Below are positions 1 through 7,295 of a stretch of DNA of 27,642 nucleotides, piece after piece. The notes beneath the pieces are model-generated. The model saw only the letters and a list, made by a program, of their open reading frames with translations. It ran no database searches and was not told the origin of the DNA. The position numbers and the translations under genes are program-made. The DNA is taken from assembly GCA_964438715.1 (NCBI GenBank), contig CAYTLQ010000217.1, forward strand, positions 1 to 27,642. The letters run 5' to 3'. Every line of letters starts with the position of its first letter. Positions within the stretch are counted from its first letter, which is position 1. Origin of the DNA: CAYTLQ01 sp964438715. GTDB lineage: Bacteria > Bacteroidota > Ignavibacteria > Ignavibacteriales > Ignavibacteriaceae.

Positions 1-180
1 AAAAATATTTTTTCAAATTTAGGCATTGGTGAGATAGCTATAATAGTATTTATTATTCTTATTCTCTTTGGAGCAAAAAAAATACCCGAATTAGCTAAGG
101 GTATTGGTAAGGGTATGAAAGAGTTTAAAAAAGATCTTAAAGACGAAGATTCCGAAAAAAAAGAAATTTCTGAAAAATAA
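1..180 (+). CDS. tatA: TatA/E-type Sec-independent translocase subunit, 5' partial
   Basis: Reading frame 1 is open from the window edge to a TAA ending at 180, giving 59 residues; the start codon lies outside the window. The visible protein has a short hydrophobic helix (IAIIVFIILILF), the FGAKKIPEL hinge and an amphipathic Lys/Gly-rich segment (KGIGKGMKEFKKDLK), followed by a charged tail. This is the TatA/TatE layout: a membrane-anchored subunit that oligomerises with TatC to export folded twin-arginine proteins across the inner membrane. Probably only a few residues are missing. A second paralogue follows 13 nt downstream. Family assignment is firm; TatA versus TatE cannot be decided. Confidence 0.88.
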   Translation, partial: KNIFSNLGIGEIAIIVFIILILFGAKKIPELAKGIGKGMKEFKKDLKDEDSEKKEISEK

Positions 181-193
181 ATAGGATAAAGCC

Positions 194-382
194 ATGTTTT
201 CTAATATTGGCGGTGGAGAAATTCTGGTAATTATCCTGGTAGCTCTTCTGATTTTTGGACCTAAAAAACTCCCTGAACTGCTTCAAAGTTTTGGTAAAGG
301 TATGCGAGAATTTAAAAAGGCTGTAAAAGATGTTGAGACAGAGATAACAGAAACAAAAAACGATCTCACAAATAAATTGTAA
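194..382 (+). CDS. tatA: TatA/B-type Sec-independent translocase subunit
   Basis: This 62-residue protein has the TatA architecture: a single N-terminal helix (ILVIILVALLIF), the FGPKKLPEL hinge motif around residues 21-29 and an amphipathic helix (SFGKGMREFKKAVKD), then a short charged tail. It is a subunit of the twin-arginine protein export machine in the inner membrane. It lies 13 nt after another TatA-like gene and is clearly its paralogue, so the pair is a tandem duplication and probably one transcription unit. The FGPKKLPE form with a short tail fits TatA better than the longer TatB, but one copy may play a TatB-like role. No tatC is visible in the window. Confidence 0.9.
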   Translation: MFSNIGGGEILVIILVALLIFGPKKLPELLQSFGKGMREFKKAVKDVETEITETKNDLTNKL

Positions 383-405
383 TTACATCATAAGATCATA
401 GTAAA

Positions 406-1827
406 TTGTCCGCATATAAAACTCACCAGGAGAAAATACGACTAATTCGGGAGGGGAAGCTTTCTTTAGTTGATAATATAAAAGGATCTCTTCAGAAAGT
501 TGAAGAACTTTCCTATTTAAATATTTTTCTTTCCGTTTTTTCTGAAGAAGCTCTTACGAAAGCCGAAATAATTGAAAAAAAGATAAGTTCAGGTTCTCAT
601 GGGAAATTGGCCGGAATGAGTTTTGCCATTAAAGATGTATTGTCATTGGCGGGACAAAAAATGACTTGTGCATCAAAATTTCTAGGTAATTTTGAACCTA
701 TATATACAGCAACAGCTGTTCAGCGCCTTATAGATGAGGACGCTATAATTCTGGGGAAGGTAAATTGTGATGAATTTGCTATGGGATCTTCAAATGAAAA
801 CTCGGCATTTGGAGCAGTTCGTAATCCCATCAATCCCGAATATGTTCCAGGCGGTTCAAGTGGTGGCTCGGCAGCTGCCGTAGCTGCTGGTCTTTGTGAT
901 GCCTCACTTGGCACAGATACCGGTGGCTCAATTCGTCAACCGGCAGCTTTTTGTGGTGTCTATGGGCTAAAGCCAACTTACTCACTTGTGTCAAGGTACG
1001 GATTAACTGCCTTTGCCTCATCTTTCGATACAATTGGACCTCTGGGTAATTCTCCTGAAGATTTAGCTCTCATCCTTGAAGTAATTTCAGGTCATGATGA
1101 AAAAGATTCAACTTCTTCGCACGCAAAATTTGAGTTTTCCTCTGTATTTCAATCATCAATAAAAAAGCCGGTAATCGGTTTACCCATAGAATACTATCAG
1201 TCAGGCTTAAACGATGAAATTCTCGGCCGAATAAATCAGGTTAAAGATTTTCTCCTCTCGGAGGGTTTTCAAATAAAAGAAATAAGTTTGCCAAATACAC
1301 AATACTCGATTGCGGCTTACTACATTCTCACCACTGCGGAAGCCTCATCAAACCTCTCACGATATGATGGTGTTCGCTACGGACAAAGAATAGCATCAAA
1401 TGATCTTATTGAAATGTATATTAACAGCCGCACGCAGGGATTTGGAAAGGAAGTAAAAAGAAGGATTATGCTCGGTACCTTTGTCCTATCAAGTGGATAT
1501 TACGACGCGTATTTTCTTAAGGCGCAAAAACTACGGCGAATTATAAAAAACGATTTTGACACCGCATTTAAAGAAGTTGACATTATACTTACTCCAACAA
1601 CGCCAACAACTGCCTTTCGCCTTGGTGAAAAAGCCAATAACCCTATGGAAATGTACCTTAGTGATGTTTACACCACATCTGCAAATCTTGCCGGTATTCC
1701 GGGGTTAAATATTCCGGCCGGATTAGATTCCAATGGTTTACCAATTGGGATTCAACTTCTGTCAGATCAATTTAAAGAGGATTTATTAATTAAAACTGCC
1801 CTTTCTCTAAAAGGTTTTACCGTTTAA
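406..1827 (+). CDS. gatA: Asp-tRNA(Asn)/Glu-tRNA(Gln) amidotransferase subunit A (GatA)
   Basis: GatA is the glutaminase subunit of GatCAB. It releases ammonia from glutamine, which GatB uses to convert Glu-tRNA(Gln) or Asp-tRNA(Asn) to the amidated form. The 473-residue protein is close to the usual length of about 485. It shows the amidase-signature Ser-cisSer-Lys triad: Lys76 in FAIKDV, Ser151 in the GGSSGGSAAA motif and Ser175 in TDTGGSIRQPA. The start is TTG: a stop at 391-393 closes the frame upstream and no ATG or GTG lies between. No strong Shine-Dalgarno is visible. It follows tatA by 23 nt, so it may be cotranscribed. gatB and gatC are not in the window, a common dispersed arrangement. 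Confidence 0.95.
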   Translation: MSAYKTHQEKIRLIREGKLSLVDNIKGSLQKVEELSYLNIFLSVFSEEALTKAEIIEKKISSGSHGKLAGMSFAIKDVLSLAGQKMTCASKFLGNFEPIYTATAVQRLIDEDAIILGKVNCDEFAMGSSNENSAFGAVRNPINPEYVPGGSSGGSAAAVAAGLCDASLGTDTGGSIRQPAAFCGVYGLKPTYSLVSRYGLTAFASSFDTIGPLGNSPEDLALILEVISGHDEKDSTSSHAKFEFSSVFQSSIKKPVIGLPIEYYQSGLNDEILGRINQVKDFLLSEGFQIKEISLPNTQYSIAAYYILTTAEASSNLSRYDGVRYGQRIASNDLIEMYINSRTQGFGKEVKRRIMLGTFVLSSGYYDAYFLKAQKLRRIIKNDFDTAFKEVDIILTPTTPTTAFRLGEKANNPMEMYLSDVYTTSANLAGIPGLNIPAGLDSNGLPIGIQLLSDQFKEDLLIKTALSLKGFTV

Positions 1828-2263
1828 CCTTTTACAATTCATTTGAGTTATTCAACCTGAAAATTTCTTCGGTGCGATTTTTAACAATTCAAATTATCCT
1901 GCTAATTGAACTAATAATATCCTGAACTTAATGGAGTGAATATGAAATATTTGTTTTCCCGACTAATGATTTGCTTACAGAAAATTCAAAATCTTTTAAT
2001 AGTCCGGTATAGTGCTTACAATCTTATACAGGTTCCAGTATAAATTTTTTCATATTTGGAATTACTGAACAAATCATAAATATTTTATTACAAATTATTT
2101 TATTGCTCGAAGAATCTTTTTTTAATAATCTCATTGAAGTATATTTTCATTCAGTCAAAGGCCAATTTTTCTTGATTTCAGGAAACTATTTAATGACAGC
2201 ATGCAATGAAAGGTGCTTAATGAAATAAAAATTTTCAGATAGATTACTTTTAAGGAAAAAACA
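1828..2263. other. 436-bp AT-rich intergenic region between gatA and the DUF2200 gene
   Basis: No convincing tRNA, terminator hairpin or repeat is seen. The only coding candidate is a 33-codon ORF at 1942-2043, listed separately. An 11-codon ATG ORF near 2193 is too short to support. The end of the region holds an AAGGA-type ribosome binding site just before the DUF2200 start. Promoters for the downstream gene probably lie here, but I could not pin one down. Confidence 0.5.
1942..2043 (+). CDS. Possible 33-residue small protein
   Basis: An ATG at 1942 is preceded by GGAG at 1933-1936, an ideal ribosome-binding spacing, and the frame stays open for 33 codons to TAA. The predicted peptide is hydrophobic and basic: it begins MKYLFSRLMICLQ, has four Lys/Arg and no acidic residue, and ends YNLIQVPV. 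It could be a small membrane-associated peptide, a toxin-like peptide or a leader. It could also be chance: the region is AT-rich and there is no recognised family. The good ribosome-binding site in an otherwise empty gap is the only positive evidence. Confidence 0.25.
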   Translation: MKYLFSRLMICLQKIQNLLIVRYSAYNLIQVPV

Positions 2264-2620
2264 ATGATTAATCAGGATGAGCGTATTGCAAAGATGACTT
2301 TCTCTTCGGTATATCCCCTCTATCTCGCAAAAATTGAAAAAAAAGGAAGAACTGAAAAAGAACTTCTTCAGGTAATTGAGTGGCTGACCGGATATAAGGA
2401 AAATCAATTGAAAAGACTTATAGCAAAAAATGTAACTTTTGAACAGTTTTTTCAGTCTGCAAAACTTAATTCAAATGCCGGTTTAATTACCGGAGTAATT
2501 TGTGGCATTAGAGTGGAAAAAATAGAAAATCCACTTACACAAAAAGTTCGCTATTTAGATAAACTAGTGGATGAATTGGCGAAAGGAAAAAAAATGGAGA
2601 AGATACTGCGCACACCCTAA
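2264..2620 (+). CDS. DUF2200 family protein
   Basis: This 118-residue cytoplasmic protein matches the DUF2200 family along its whole length. The recognised blocks are RIAKMTFSSVYPLYLAKIEKKGRT near the N-terminus, the EWLTGY motif around residues 39-44, VTFEQFF in the middle, and VRYLDKLVDELAKGKKMEKILR at the C-terminus. No function is established for the family and I see no catalytic motif. The start is supported by an AAGGA ribosome binding site a few bases upstream. It stands alone, with large gaps on both sides, so the context gives no clue. The family assignment is from remembered sequence pattern, with good confidence. Confidence 0.88.
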   Translation: MINQDERIAKMTFSSVYPLYLAKIEKKGRTEKELLQVIEWLTGYKENQLKRLIAKNVTFEQFFQSAKLNSNAGLITGVICGIRVEKIENPLTQKVRYLDKLVDELAKGKKMEKILRTP

Positions 2621-2795
2621 AACCCATTCCATTTCCGGATTAAGTTCTCCACCATAGAATTGTACTGCACACTTTTCAGAACAACACAAAATTTTCCGAA
2701 TCTAATCATTAATAGCTATAAGAAGAAAAAAATCGAATGAAAATCCGTATTTTAGTTAATTACTTTTTACAATATTCTCAGTATCAGAGGAAAAA

Positions 2796-3797
2796 ATGAG
2801 TATTCTAGTTGATAAAAAAACAAGACTTGTAGTACAGGGAATTACCGGTGGTGAAGGTTCCTTCCATACAAAACAAATGATTGAATACGGAACAAATGTA
2901 GTTGCGGGCGTTACCCCCGGAAAAGGTGGAACCACTTTTGAGAATGTGCCTGTTTTTAATACAGTTGCAGAAGCTGTGGCAGAAACTAAAGCAAACGCTT
3001 CTGTAATATTTGTACCTCCTGCATTTGCCGCTGATGCAATTCTCGAGGCTGCATTTGCCGGTATTAAACTCATCATCTGTATAACTGAGGGTATTCCGGC
3101 TAACGACATGATTAAGGTTTACCATACTATCAAGCCTCTTGGCGTTCGACTCATTGGCCCGAATTGCCCTGGTGTAATATCTCCGGGTAAAGCAAAAATA
3201 GGTATAATGCCGGGTTTCATCCACCAAAAGGGTAAGGTCGGTGTTGTTTCACGCAGTGGAACACTTACCTATGAGGCAGTAAAACAACTTTCCGATCTCA
3301 AAATCGGTCAATCAACTTGTGTTGGTATTGGTGGTGATCCGGTTATTGGTTCAAAATTTATTGATATTCTACAACTCTTTAATGAAGACCCGGATACCGA
3401 AGGTGTTGTGATGATTGGAGAAATTGGTGGCAGTGCCGAAGAGGAGGCTGCGGAGTATGTAAAGAAATATATGACTAAGCCGGTTGTAGGATTTATTGCC
3501 GGTAGAACAGCACCTCCCGGTAGAAGAATGGGACACGCCGGTGCAATTATTTCCGGAGGGAAAGGTACTGCTGTAGAAAAAATGTCTGCTATGAAAAAAG
3601 CCGGCATTTATGTCGTAGAGTCCCCTGCCGAAATAGGCATAACCATGAAAAAAGCTCTTGAAGCAAAATCGGCTAAATCGAAAAAAGTAAATACAAAGGC
3701 GACTAAATCTAAATCGGTAGTAAAAGCCAAAGCAACTGTTAGGACAAAAAAGGCTTCAACAGGGAAACAGGCAAAGAAAGTAACAAAAAAGAAATAA
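2796..3797 (+). CDS. sucD: Succinyl-CoA ligase (ADP-forming) alpha subunit with a lysine-rich C-terminal tail
   Basis: SucD forms the succinyl-CoA synthetase with SucC and interconverts succinyl-CoA and succinate with substrate-level phosphorylation in the TCA cycle. Residues 1 to about 290 cover the whole family: the CoA-binding Rossmann part (VQGITGGEGSFHTKQM near residues 13-28), the GPNCPGVI motif (121-128), and the phospho-histidine His247 in RRMGHAGAI. Usual length is about 290. Here a tail of about 43 residues (291-333) follows, with 17 Lys, one Arg, many Ser/Thr/Ala and no acidic residue, like histone H1 or AlgP tails. The start has a good GAGG site upstream. sucC is not adjacent. The core is certain; the role of the tail is unknown. 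Confidence 0.95.
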   Translation: MSILVDKKTRLVVQGITGGEGSFHTKQMIEYGTNVVAGVTPGKGGTTFENVPVFNTVAEAVAETKANASVIFVPPAFAADAILEAAFAGIKLIICITEGIPANDMIKVYHTIKPLGVRLIGPNCPGVISPGKAKIGIMPGFIHQKGKVGVVSRSGTLTYEAVKQLSDLKIGQSTCVGIGGDPVIGSKFIDILQLFNEDPDTEGVVMIGEIGGSAEEEAAEYVKKYMTKPVVGFIAGRTAPPGRRMGHAGAIISGGKGTAVEKMSAMKKAGIYVVESPAEIGITMKKALEAKSAKSKKVNTKATKSKSVVKAKATVRTKKASTGKQAKKVTKKK

Positions 3798-3866
3798 ATA
3801 ATATTTGGATTTTACCTCATATTACAATCAAAATCTAAACAACTAAAGAAGTATAAAGGAGAATGA

Positions 3867-4286
3867 ATGGCAGGAAATAAAACTCTTGCAATAATTAAAC
3901 CTGACGCAGTAAAAAAGAATGTCATTGGTCAAATAATTGCAAAAATTACAGAAGCTGGATTCAAAATCAATGGTTTAAAGATGGTGAAACTTTCACAGGA
4001 TTCCGCAAAAGCATTTTATGAAGTTCACAAAGAACGCCCTTTTTATGGCGAATTGGTTGAATTTATGACATCAGGCGCCTGCGTGCCTATCGCACTTGAA
4101 AAAGAAAATGCTGTCGCGGAATTTCGTAAACTGATTGGTGCTACCGATCCGGCTCAGGCTGATGAGGGTACAATCCGTAAGTTATTTGCCACGAACAAGG
4201 CAGAAAATGCAATACACGGATCTGATTCCGATGAAAATGCCGAAAAAGAGATTTCCCATTTCTTTTCTCGTAATGAACTTATCTGA
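3867..4286 (+). CDS. ndk: Nucleoside diphosphate kinase
   Basis: Ndk transfers the gamma-phosphate of ATP to NDPs through a phospho-histidine, balancing the NTP and dNTP pools. The 139-residue length is standard. Visible motifs are the N-terminal TLAIIKPDAVKKN with Lys11, ERPFYGELVEFM around residues 56-67, the nucleotide-binding IRKLFATNKAENAIHGSDS block, and the catalytic His117 in NAIHGSDS. A strong GGAG ribosome binding site precedes the ATG. It lies 69 nt after sucD, whose product makes ATP or GTP, so cotranscription would be sensible. A perfect intrinsic terminator follows 24 nt after the stop and ends this unit. Confidence 0.97.
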   Translation: MAGNKTLAIIKPDAVKKNVIGQIIAKITEAGFKINGLKMVKLSQDSAKAFYEVHKERPFYGELVEFMTSGACVPIALEKENAVAEFRKLIGATDPAQADEGTIRKLFATNKAENAIHGSDSDENAEKEISHFFSRNELI

Positions 4287-4310
4287 AATAGCTATCATAT
4301 TGTTGTTTAC

Positions 4311-4342
4311 GGGACAATGGTTGCCATTGTCCCTATTTTTTT
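4311..4342 (+). terminator. Rho-independent terminator after ndk
   Basis: A perfect 10-bp stem, GGGACAATGG at 4311-4320 pairing with CCATTGTCCC at 4324-4333, encloses a TTG loop. It is followed by TA and seven T residues. Position just after ndk and orientation make it the ndk (possibly sucD-ndk) terminator. Confidence 0.93.
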
Positions 4343-4366
4343 ATTGTAAATAACTCCCGATTACCC

Positions 4367-4921
4367 ATGCTGAAGGAATGGAAAACTTTATCTTCACGGG
4401 TTGTAATGAAAAACCCTTACTGGTCGTACTTCATTGATGAATTTGAAATAGATGAAGGGAAAAGAGGAGAGTACCATTATGTGCATACGCCGGGTTCAAC
4501 TATCGTTATACCATTCATTGATGAAAACACCCTGCTATTGGTTAAACAATATAGGTATCTAAACAAAAAGATAAGTATCGAGTTTCCTTGTGGTGGAACG
4601 AAACCCGAACTTTCTCCATTGGAAAATGCGATAAAAGAACTTAGAGAAGAAACCGGCTACACTGCCGGAGTTATGATACCTGTCGGTGCCTTCTCACCAT
4701 TTACCGGCGCCGCAGATGAAATGTGCAGTGTATTTATTGGCAAAGATCTTCGGCAATCCCCTCTCCCGCCAGATTTTACAGAGGAGTTTGAATTACTAAC
4801 CGCCTCAATTGAACAGACGCGTAATATGATTCATTCCAATGAAATATGGGATGGACTTAGCCTTGCGGCGTGGTCGCTTGCTCAAAATTATTTGAGTGAA
4901 AATATACTTAAAGAAACTTAA
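4367..4921 (+). CDS. NUDIX hydrolase, ADP-ribose pyrophosphatase-like
   Basis: This 184-residue protein carries a NUDIX box at about residues 76-98, with the ENAIKELREETGY core that binds the catalytic metal through its glutamates. The spacing before the core is one residue longer than the strict consensus. The N-terminal part (WKTLSSRVVMKNPYWSY) and the FTGAADEM segment at 112-119 resemble ADP-ribose pyrophosphatase-type enzymes, which hydrolyse NDP-sugars or ADP-ribose to AMP and a sugar phosphate. The exact substrate cannot be read from sequence. It sits after the ndk terminator and starts a plus-strand unit whose next gene begins 11 nt later. No clear Shine-Dalgarno is visible at the ATG. 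Confidence 0.85.
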   Translation: MLKEWKTLSSRVVMKNPYWSYFIDEFEIDEGKRGEYHYVHTPGSTIVIPFIDENTLLLVKQYRYLNKKISIEFPCGGTKPELSPLENAIKELREETGYTAGVMIPVGAFSPFTGAADEMCSVFIGKDLRQSPLPPDFTEEFELLTASIEQTRNMIHSNEIWDGLSLAAWSLAQNYLSENILKET

Positions 4922-4932
4922 GGTAATATCTA

Positions 4933-6177
4933 TTGAAAACACCTTTTAGCTTTCGTTTTACTGTCTTAGTAGTACTGATTTGTTTTTCCCGATCGTTAGC
5001 AGGACAAGAGCTTAAAACAGGTTTACAGGTTCTGATTGAGAAAAAATTGCATTTATTGGAAGGGAAAAAGATTGGTATAGTAACTAATCATACGGCAATT
5101 TTACCGAATGGCACGCATTTAGTTGATACGCTTCATCAACTTGGTTTTTCAATAAGCGCTCTTTTCGGACCTGAGCACGGTATTAGAGGTAATGTCTCTG
5201 CAGGTGATCATGTTGAAAACAGTGTGGATGAGAAAACCGGAATCCCTGTTTATTCACTTTACGGAAAAACCAAAAAGCCTACCCGCGAAATGCTTCAAAA
5301 TGTGGACATTCTTTTATTCGATATACAGGATGCTGGTGTTCGTTTTTATACATATATCTCTACTCTCTATTACACATTAGAAGCAGGCGGAGAGTTTAAA
5401 ATTCCCGTTATTGTTCTCGATAGACCTAATCCACTTGGAGGTATATATACAGGCGGTCCTGTATTAAAAAAAGGTGCTGAATCTTTTGTTGGTATTTCTC
5501 AAATTCCAATAGCTTACGGAATGACAATTGGTGAATTAGCGAAATATTTTTCAGGCGAGGAGAATAACCAATTTATTAATTCTTGCAGTCTTACGGTTAT
5601 AGAAATGGAAGGATGGAGACGATCCGGTTATTACGACGATTTTACCATCCCCTGGATTAAACCCTCCCCCAATATTACTAATATTGAAACTATTCTTGTT
5701 TACCCCGGAACTTGTTTGATAGAATCAACAAATATCTCTGAAGGACGCGGAACAAATGCTCCATTCCTAATGATCGGAGCGCCATTTATTGAACCGGATA
5801 TTCTGATTAATGAATTAAAAAAATTACCTGTTTCGGGCTTCCTGCTTACCGGTGTAACATTTACGCCTGAGATAATTCCGGGGGTCGCATCCAAACCAAA
5901 ACTGCAAGGTATTACTTGCAAAGGCATCAAGATATCAGTAACTGACCGAAGTTTATTTTACAGCGTTGAATTTGGTATTAGTCTTTTATATTCTCTTCAA
6001 AAACTGTATCCTGATATGTTTGAAATCAAAGAAAACAGTTTACTCCGCCTGGGCGGCGATCCGGGATTGTACAACCTTATAAAAACTCAAGGAGACCTGA
6101 AAGGGTACCTGGGCGAAATTCGTCATGAGCTTGAAGCGTTTAATAAGAAAAAACAAAAATATTTAATCTATCATTAA
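4933..6177 (+). CDS. namZ: Secreted exo-beta-N-acetylmuramidase of the NamZ/DUF1343 family
   Basis: This 414-residue protein belongs to DUF1343, the family of Bacillus NamZ (formerly YbbC), which removes N-acetylmuramic acid from the non-reducing end of peptidoglycan fragments. Family motifs seen are IGIVTNHTA (47-55), FGPEHGIRG (78-86, with conserved Glu81), DIQDAGVRFYTY (130-141), LDRPNPLGG (162-170) and ESTNISEGRGTN (264-275). The first 24 residues form a signal peptide with a hydrophobic core (TVLVVLICF) and likely cleavage after SLAG, so it works outside the inner membrane. The start is TTG, supported by an AAGG sequence upstream and by the intact signal peptide. It sits 11 nt after the NUDIX gene and 9 nt before a lipoprotein gene. 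Substrate identity rests on family knowledge. Confidence 0.88.
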   Translation: MKTPFSFRFTVLVVLICFSRSLAGQELKTGLQVLIEKKLHLLEGKKIGIVTNHTAILPNGTHLVDTLHQLGFSISALFGPEHGIRGNVSAGDHVENSVDEKTGIPVYSLYGKTKKPTREMLQNVDILLFDIQDAGVRFYTYISTLYYTLEAGGEFKIPVIVLDRPNPLGGIYTGGPVLKKGAESFVGISQIPIAYGMTIGELAKYFSGEENNQFINSCSLTVIEMEGWRRSGYYDDFTIPWIKPSPNITNIETILVYPGTCLIESTNISEGRGTNAPFLMIGAPFIEPDILINELKKLPVSGFLLTGVTFTPEIIPGVASKPKLQGITCKGIKISVTDRSLFYSVEFGISLLYSLQKLYPDMFEIKENSLLRLGGDPGLYNLIKTQGDLKGYLGEIRHELEAFNKKKQKYLIYH

Positions 6178-6186
6178 GGAATACAA

Positions 6187-7236
6187 ATGTATAAATCACT
6201 TTATCTGTTTTTTTTCCTGACTCTCATTTTTGCCGGATGCAAAGAAGACCAGAAAGAACCCGTGGAAGTTAAACCAAATCATTCATTTGATACTACGGAT
6301 ATTAAAGGTGAGCCTCTCAATACAGATGATTTAGAGGAGGTTACTTTTCTTTATGCACCTAAAAAAGGTAATGAATTCGTTTACCGGTTGACATCGATTA
6401 CAAAGTCTGATGAACAAATTATTGCCGATACTACTCTCGGACAAAAGGTAACCGAAACAATCACCTACATTGTCAAAACTACCGTCAATGAAGTTGAGAA
6501 CGATGGTGCTATGGATGTAAAGTTCAGTATTGAGTCAGTAAAAGTTCAGGCAGAATCGGGCGATAAAAAAATCCTTTTTGAAACCGGTGTCCCTACTGAT
6601 TCAGCAAACCGGGAGAGGTTTCTGGAGTATGAAGCTCTAATCAGGAATCCGTTTAATGCACGAATATCAAACAAAGGAGAGATAATTGAACTATATCGCG
6701 TCGATAAAATTATCGATAAAGTGCTCGAACTTCGTAAAGTAAAGGATTCTATTTCTGCCGTAGAAAAACAGAACTTCACCCAAAGTATAGTTGAGGGAGG
6801 CTTGAGGCCAACAGTTCAACAGATTTTTAAAAAGTTTTCAGGGAATAAAATTCATATAGACTCATCTTGGTCCGTTGAACAACCGTTTCTCAACCTTCAA
6901 TTATTTGGCTTTGATTTTAATAGTATTTACAAATATTCTTCCGCTGAGAAATACAATGACGAAAAAATTGCTGTTTTTGATATAAGCCTTAAGAGTAAAC
7001 TCCGTGTTTCCGATGAAGTAAAAAAGGCTGGCTATACTATTAACAAAGCAACAATCACAGGAACAGGAAAAGGTTACTTTAACTTAGATAAAGGGATGTT
7101 CCAGAAGGTAAAATCTTCGGTAATTCTCGAATCAGATATATCAGGCAGTGCACCGACACCAAAAGGTATTCAGAAACTTCGTTCAACAAGAAGCACAAAG
7201 ACTACAAATTTAGTTGAATTAATTTCTTCAAATTAA
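6187..7236 (+). CDS. Predicted lipoprotein of unknown function
   Basis: The 349-residue product starts with a lipoprotein signal peptide: MYKS, a hydrophobic core (LYLFFFLTLIF) and lipobox FAGC with Cys18 as the lipidated residue. The rest is soluble, rich in short beta-like segments (FVYRLTSITKSDEQI, VNEVENDGAMDVKFSIESV). Its overall style resembles DUF6263-type lipoproteins of Bacteroidota, but I could not confirm that. No enzymatic motif is visible. It follows namZ by 9 nt and so is probably translated from the same message; a role in the cell envelope is inferred only from this and the lipid anchor. A GC-rich hairpin follows the stop codon. Confidence 0.8.
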   Translation: MYKSLYLFFFLTLIFAGCKEDQKEPVEVKPNHSFDTTDIKGEPLNTDDLEEVTFLYAPKKGNEFVYRLTSITKSDEQIIADTTLGQKVTETITYIVKTTVNEVENDGAMDVKFSIESVKVQAESGDKKILFETGVPTDSANRERFLEYEALIRNPFNARISNKGEIIELYRVDKIIDKVLELRKVKDSISAVEKQNFTQSIVEGGLRPTVQQIFKKFSGNKIHIDSSWSVEQPFLNLQLFGFDFNSIYKYSSAEKYNDEKIAVFDISLKSKLRVSDEVKKAGYTINKATITGTGKGYFNLDKGMFQKVKSSVILESDISGSAPTPKGIQKLRSTRSTKTTNLVELISSN

Positions 7237-7240
7237 CCTC

Positions 7241-7284
7241 GTAAGTGTGCGGGCATATAAAGTCGTATGTATGCCCGCGCTTAC
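7241..7284. terminator. GC-rich hairpin between convergent genes
   Basis: GTAAG-tgt-GCGGGCATA at 7241-7257 pairs with TATGCCCGC-GCTTAC ending at 7284, with a small bulge. It sits between the stop codons of the convergent lipoprotein and histidine kinase genes, where a bidirectional terminator is expected. Neither strand has a strong T-tract, so termination is likely but not textbook. Confidence 0.6.
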
Positions 7285-7295
7285 TCTATCGACAT

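Noticed and set aside
2193..2228. 11-codon ATG ORF before DUF2200
   Set aside because: Too short, no proper ribosome-binding site and no supporting feature.
2186..2407. 73-codon minus-strand frame over the DUF2200 start
   Set aside because: Mostly antisense to DUF2200, with low-complexity Phe/Ser content typical of a shadow frame.
2756..3227. Minus-strand open frames of 117 and 140 codons opposite sucD
   Set aside because: They lie antisense to a strongly conserved sucD reading frame, have no ribosome-binding site and resemble no protein family.
4135..4353. 72-codon plus frame over the end of ndk
   Set aside because: It is an alternate frame of ndk that reads through the terminator hairpin; the ndk frame keeps its catalytic His and normal length.
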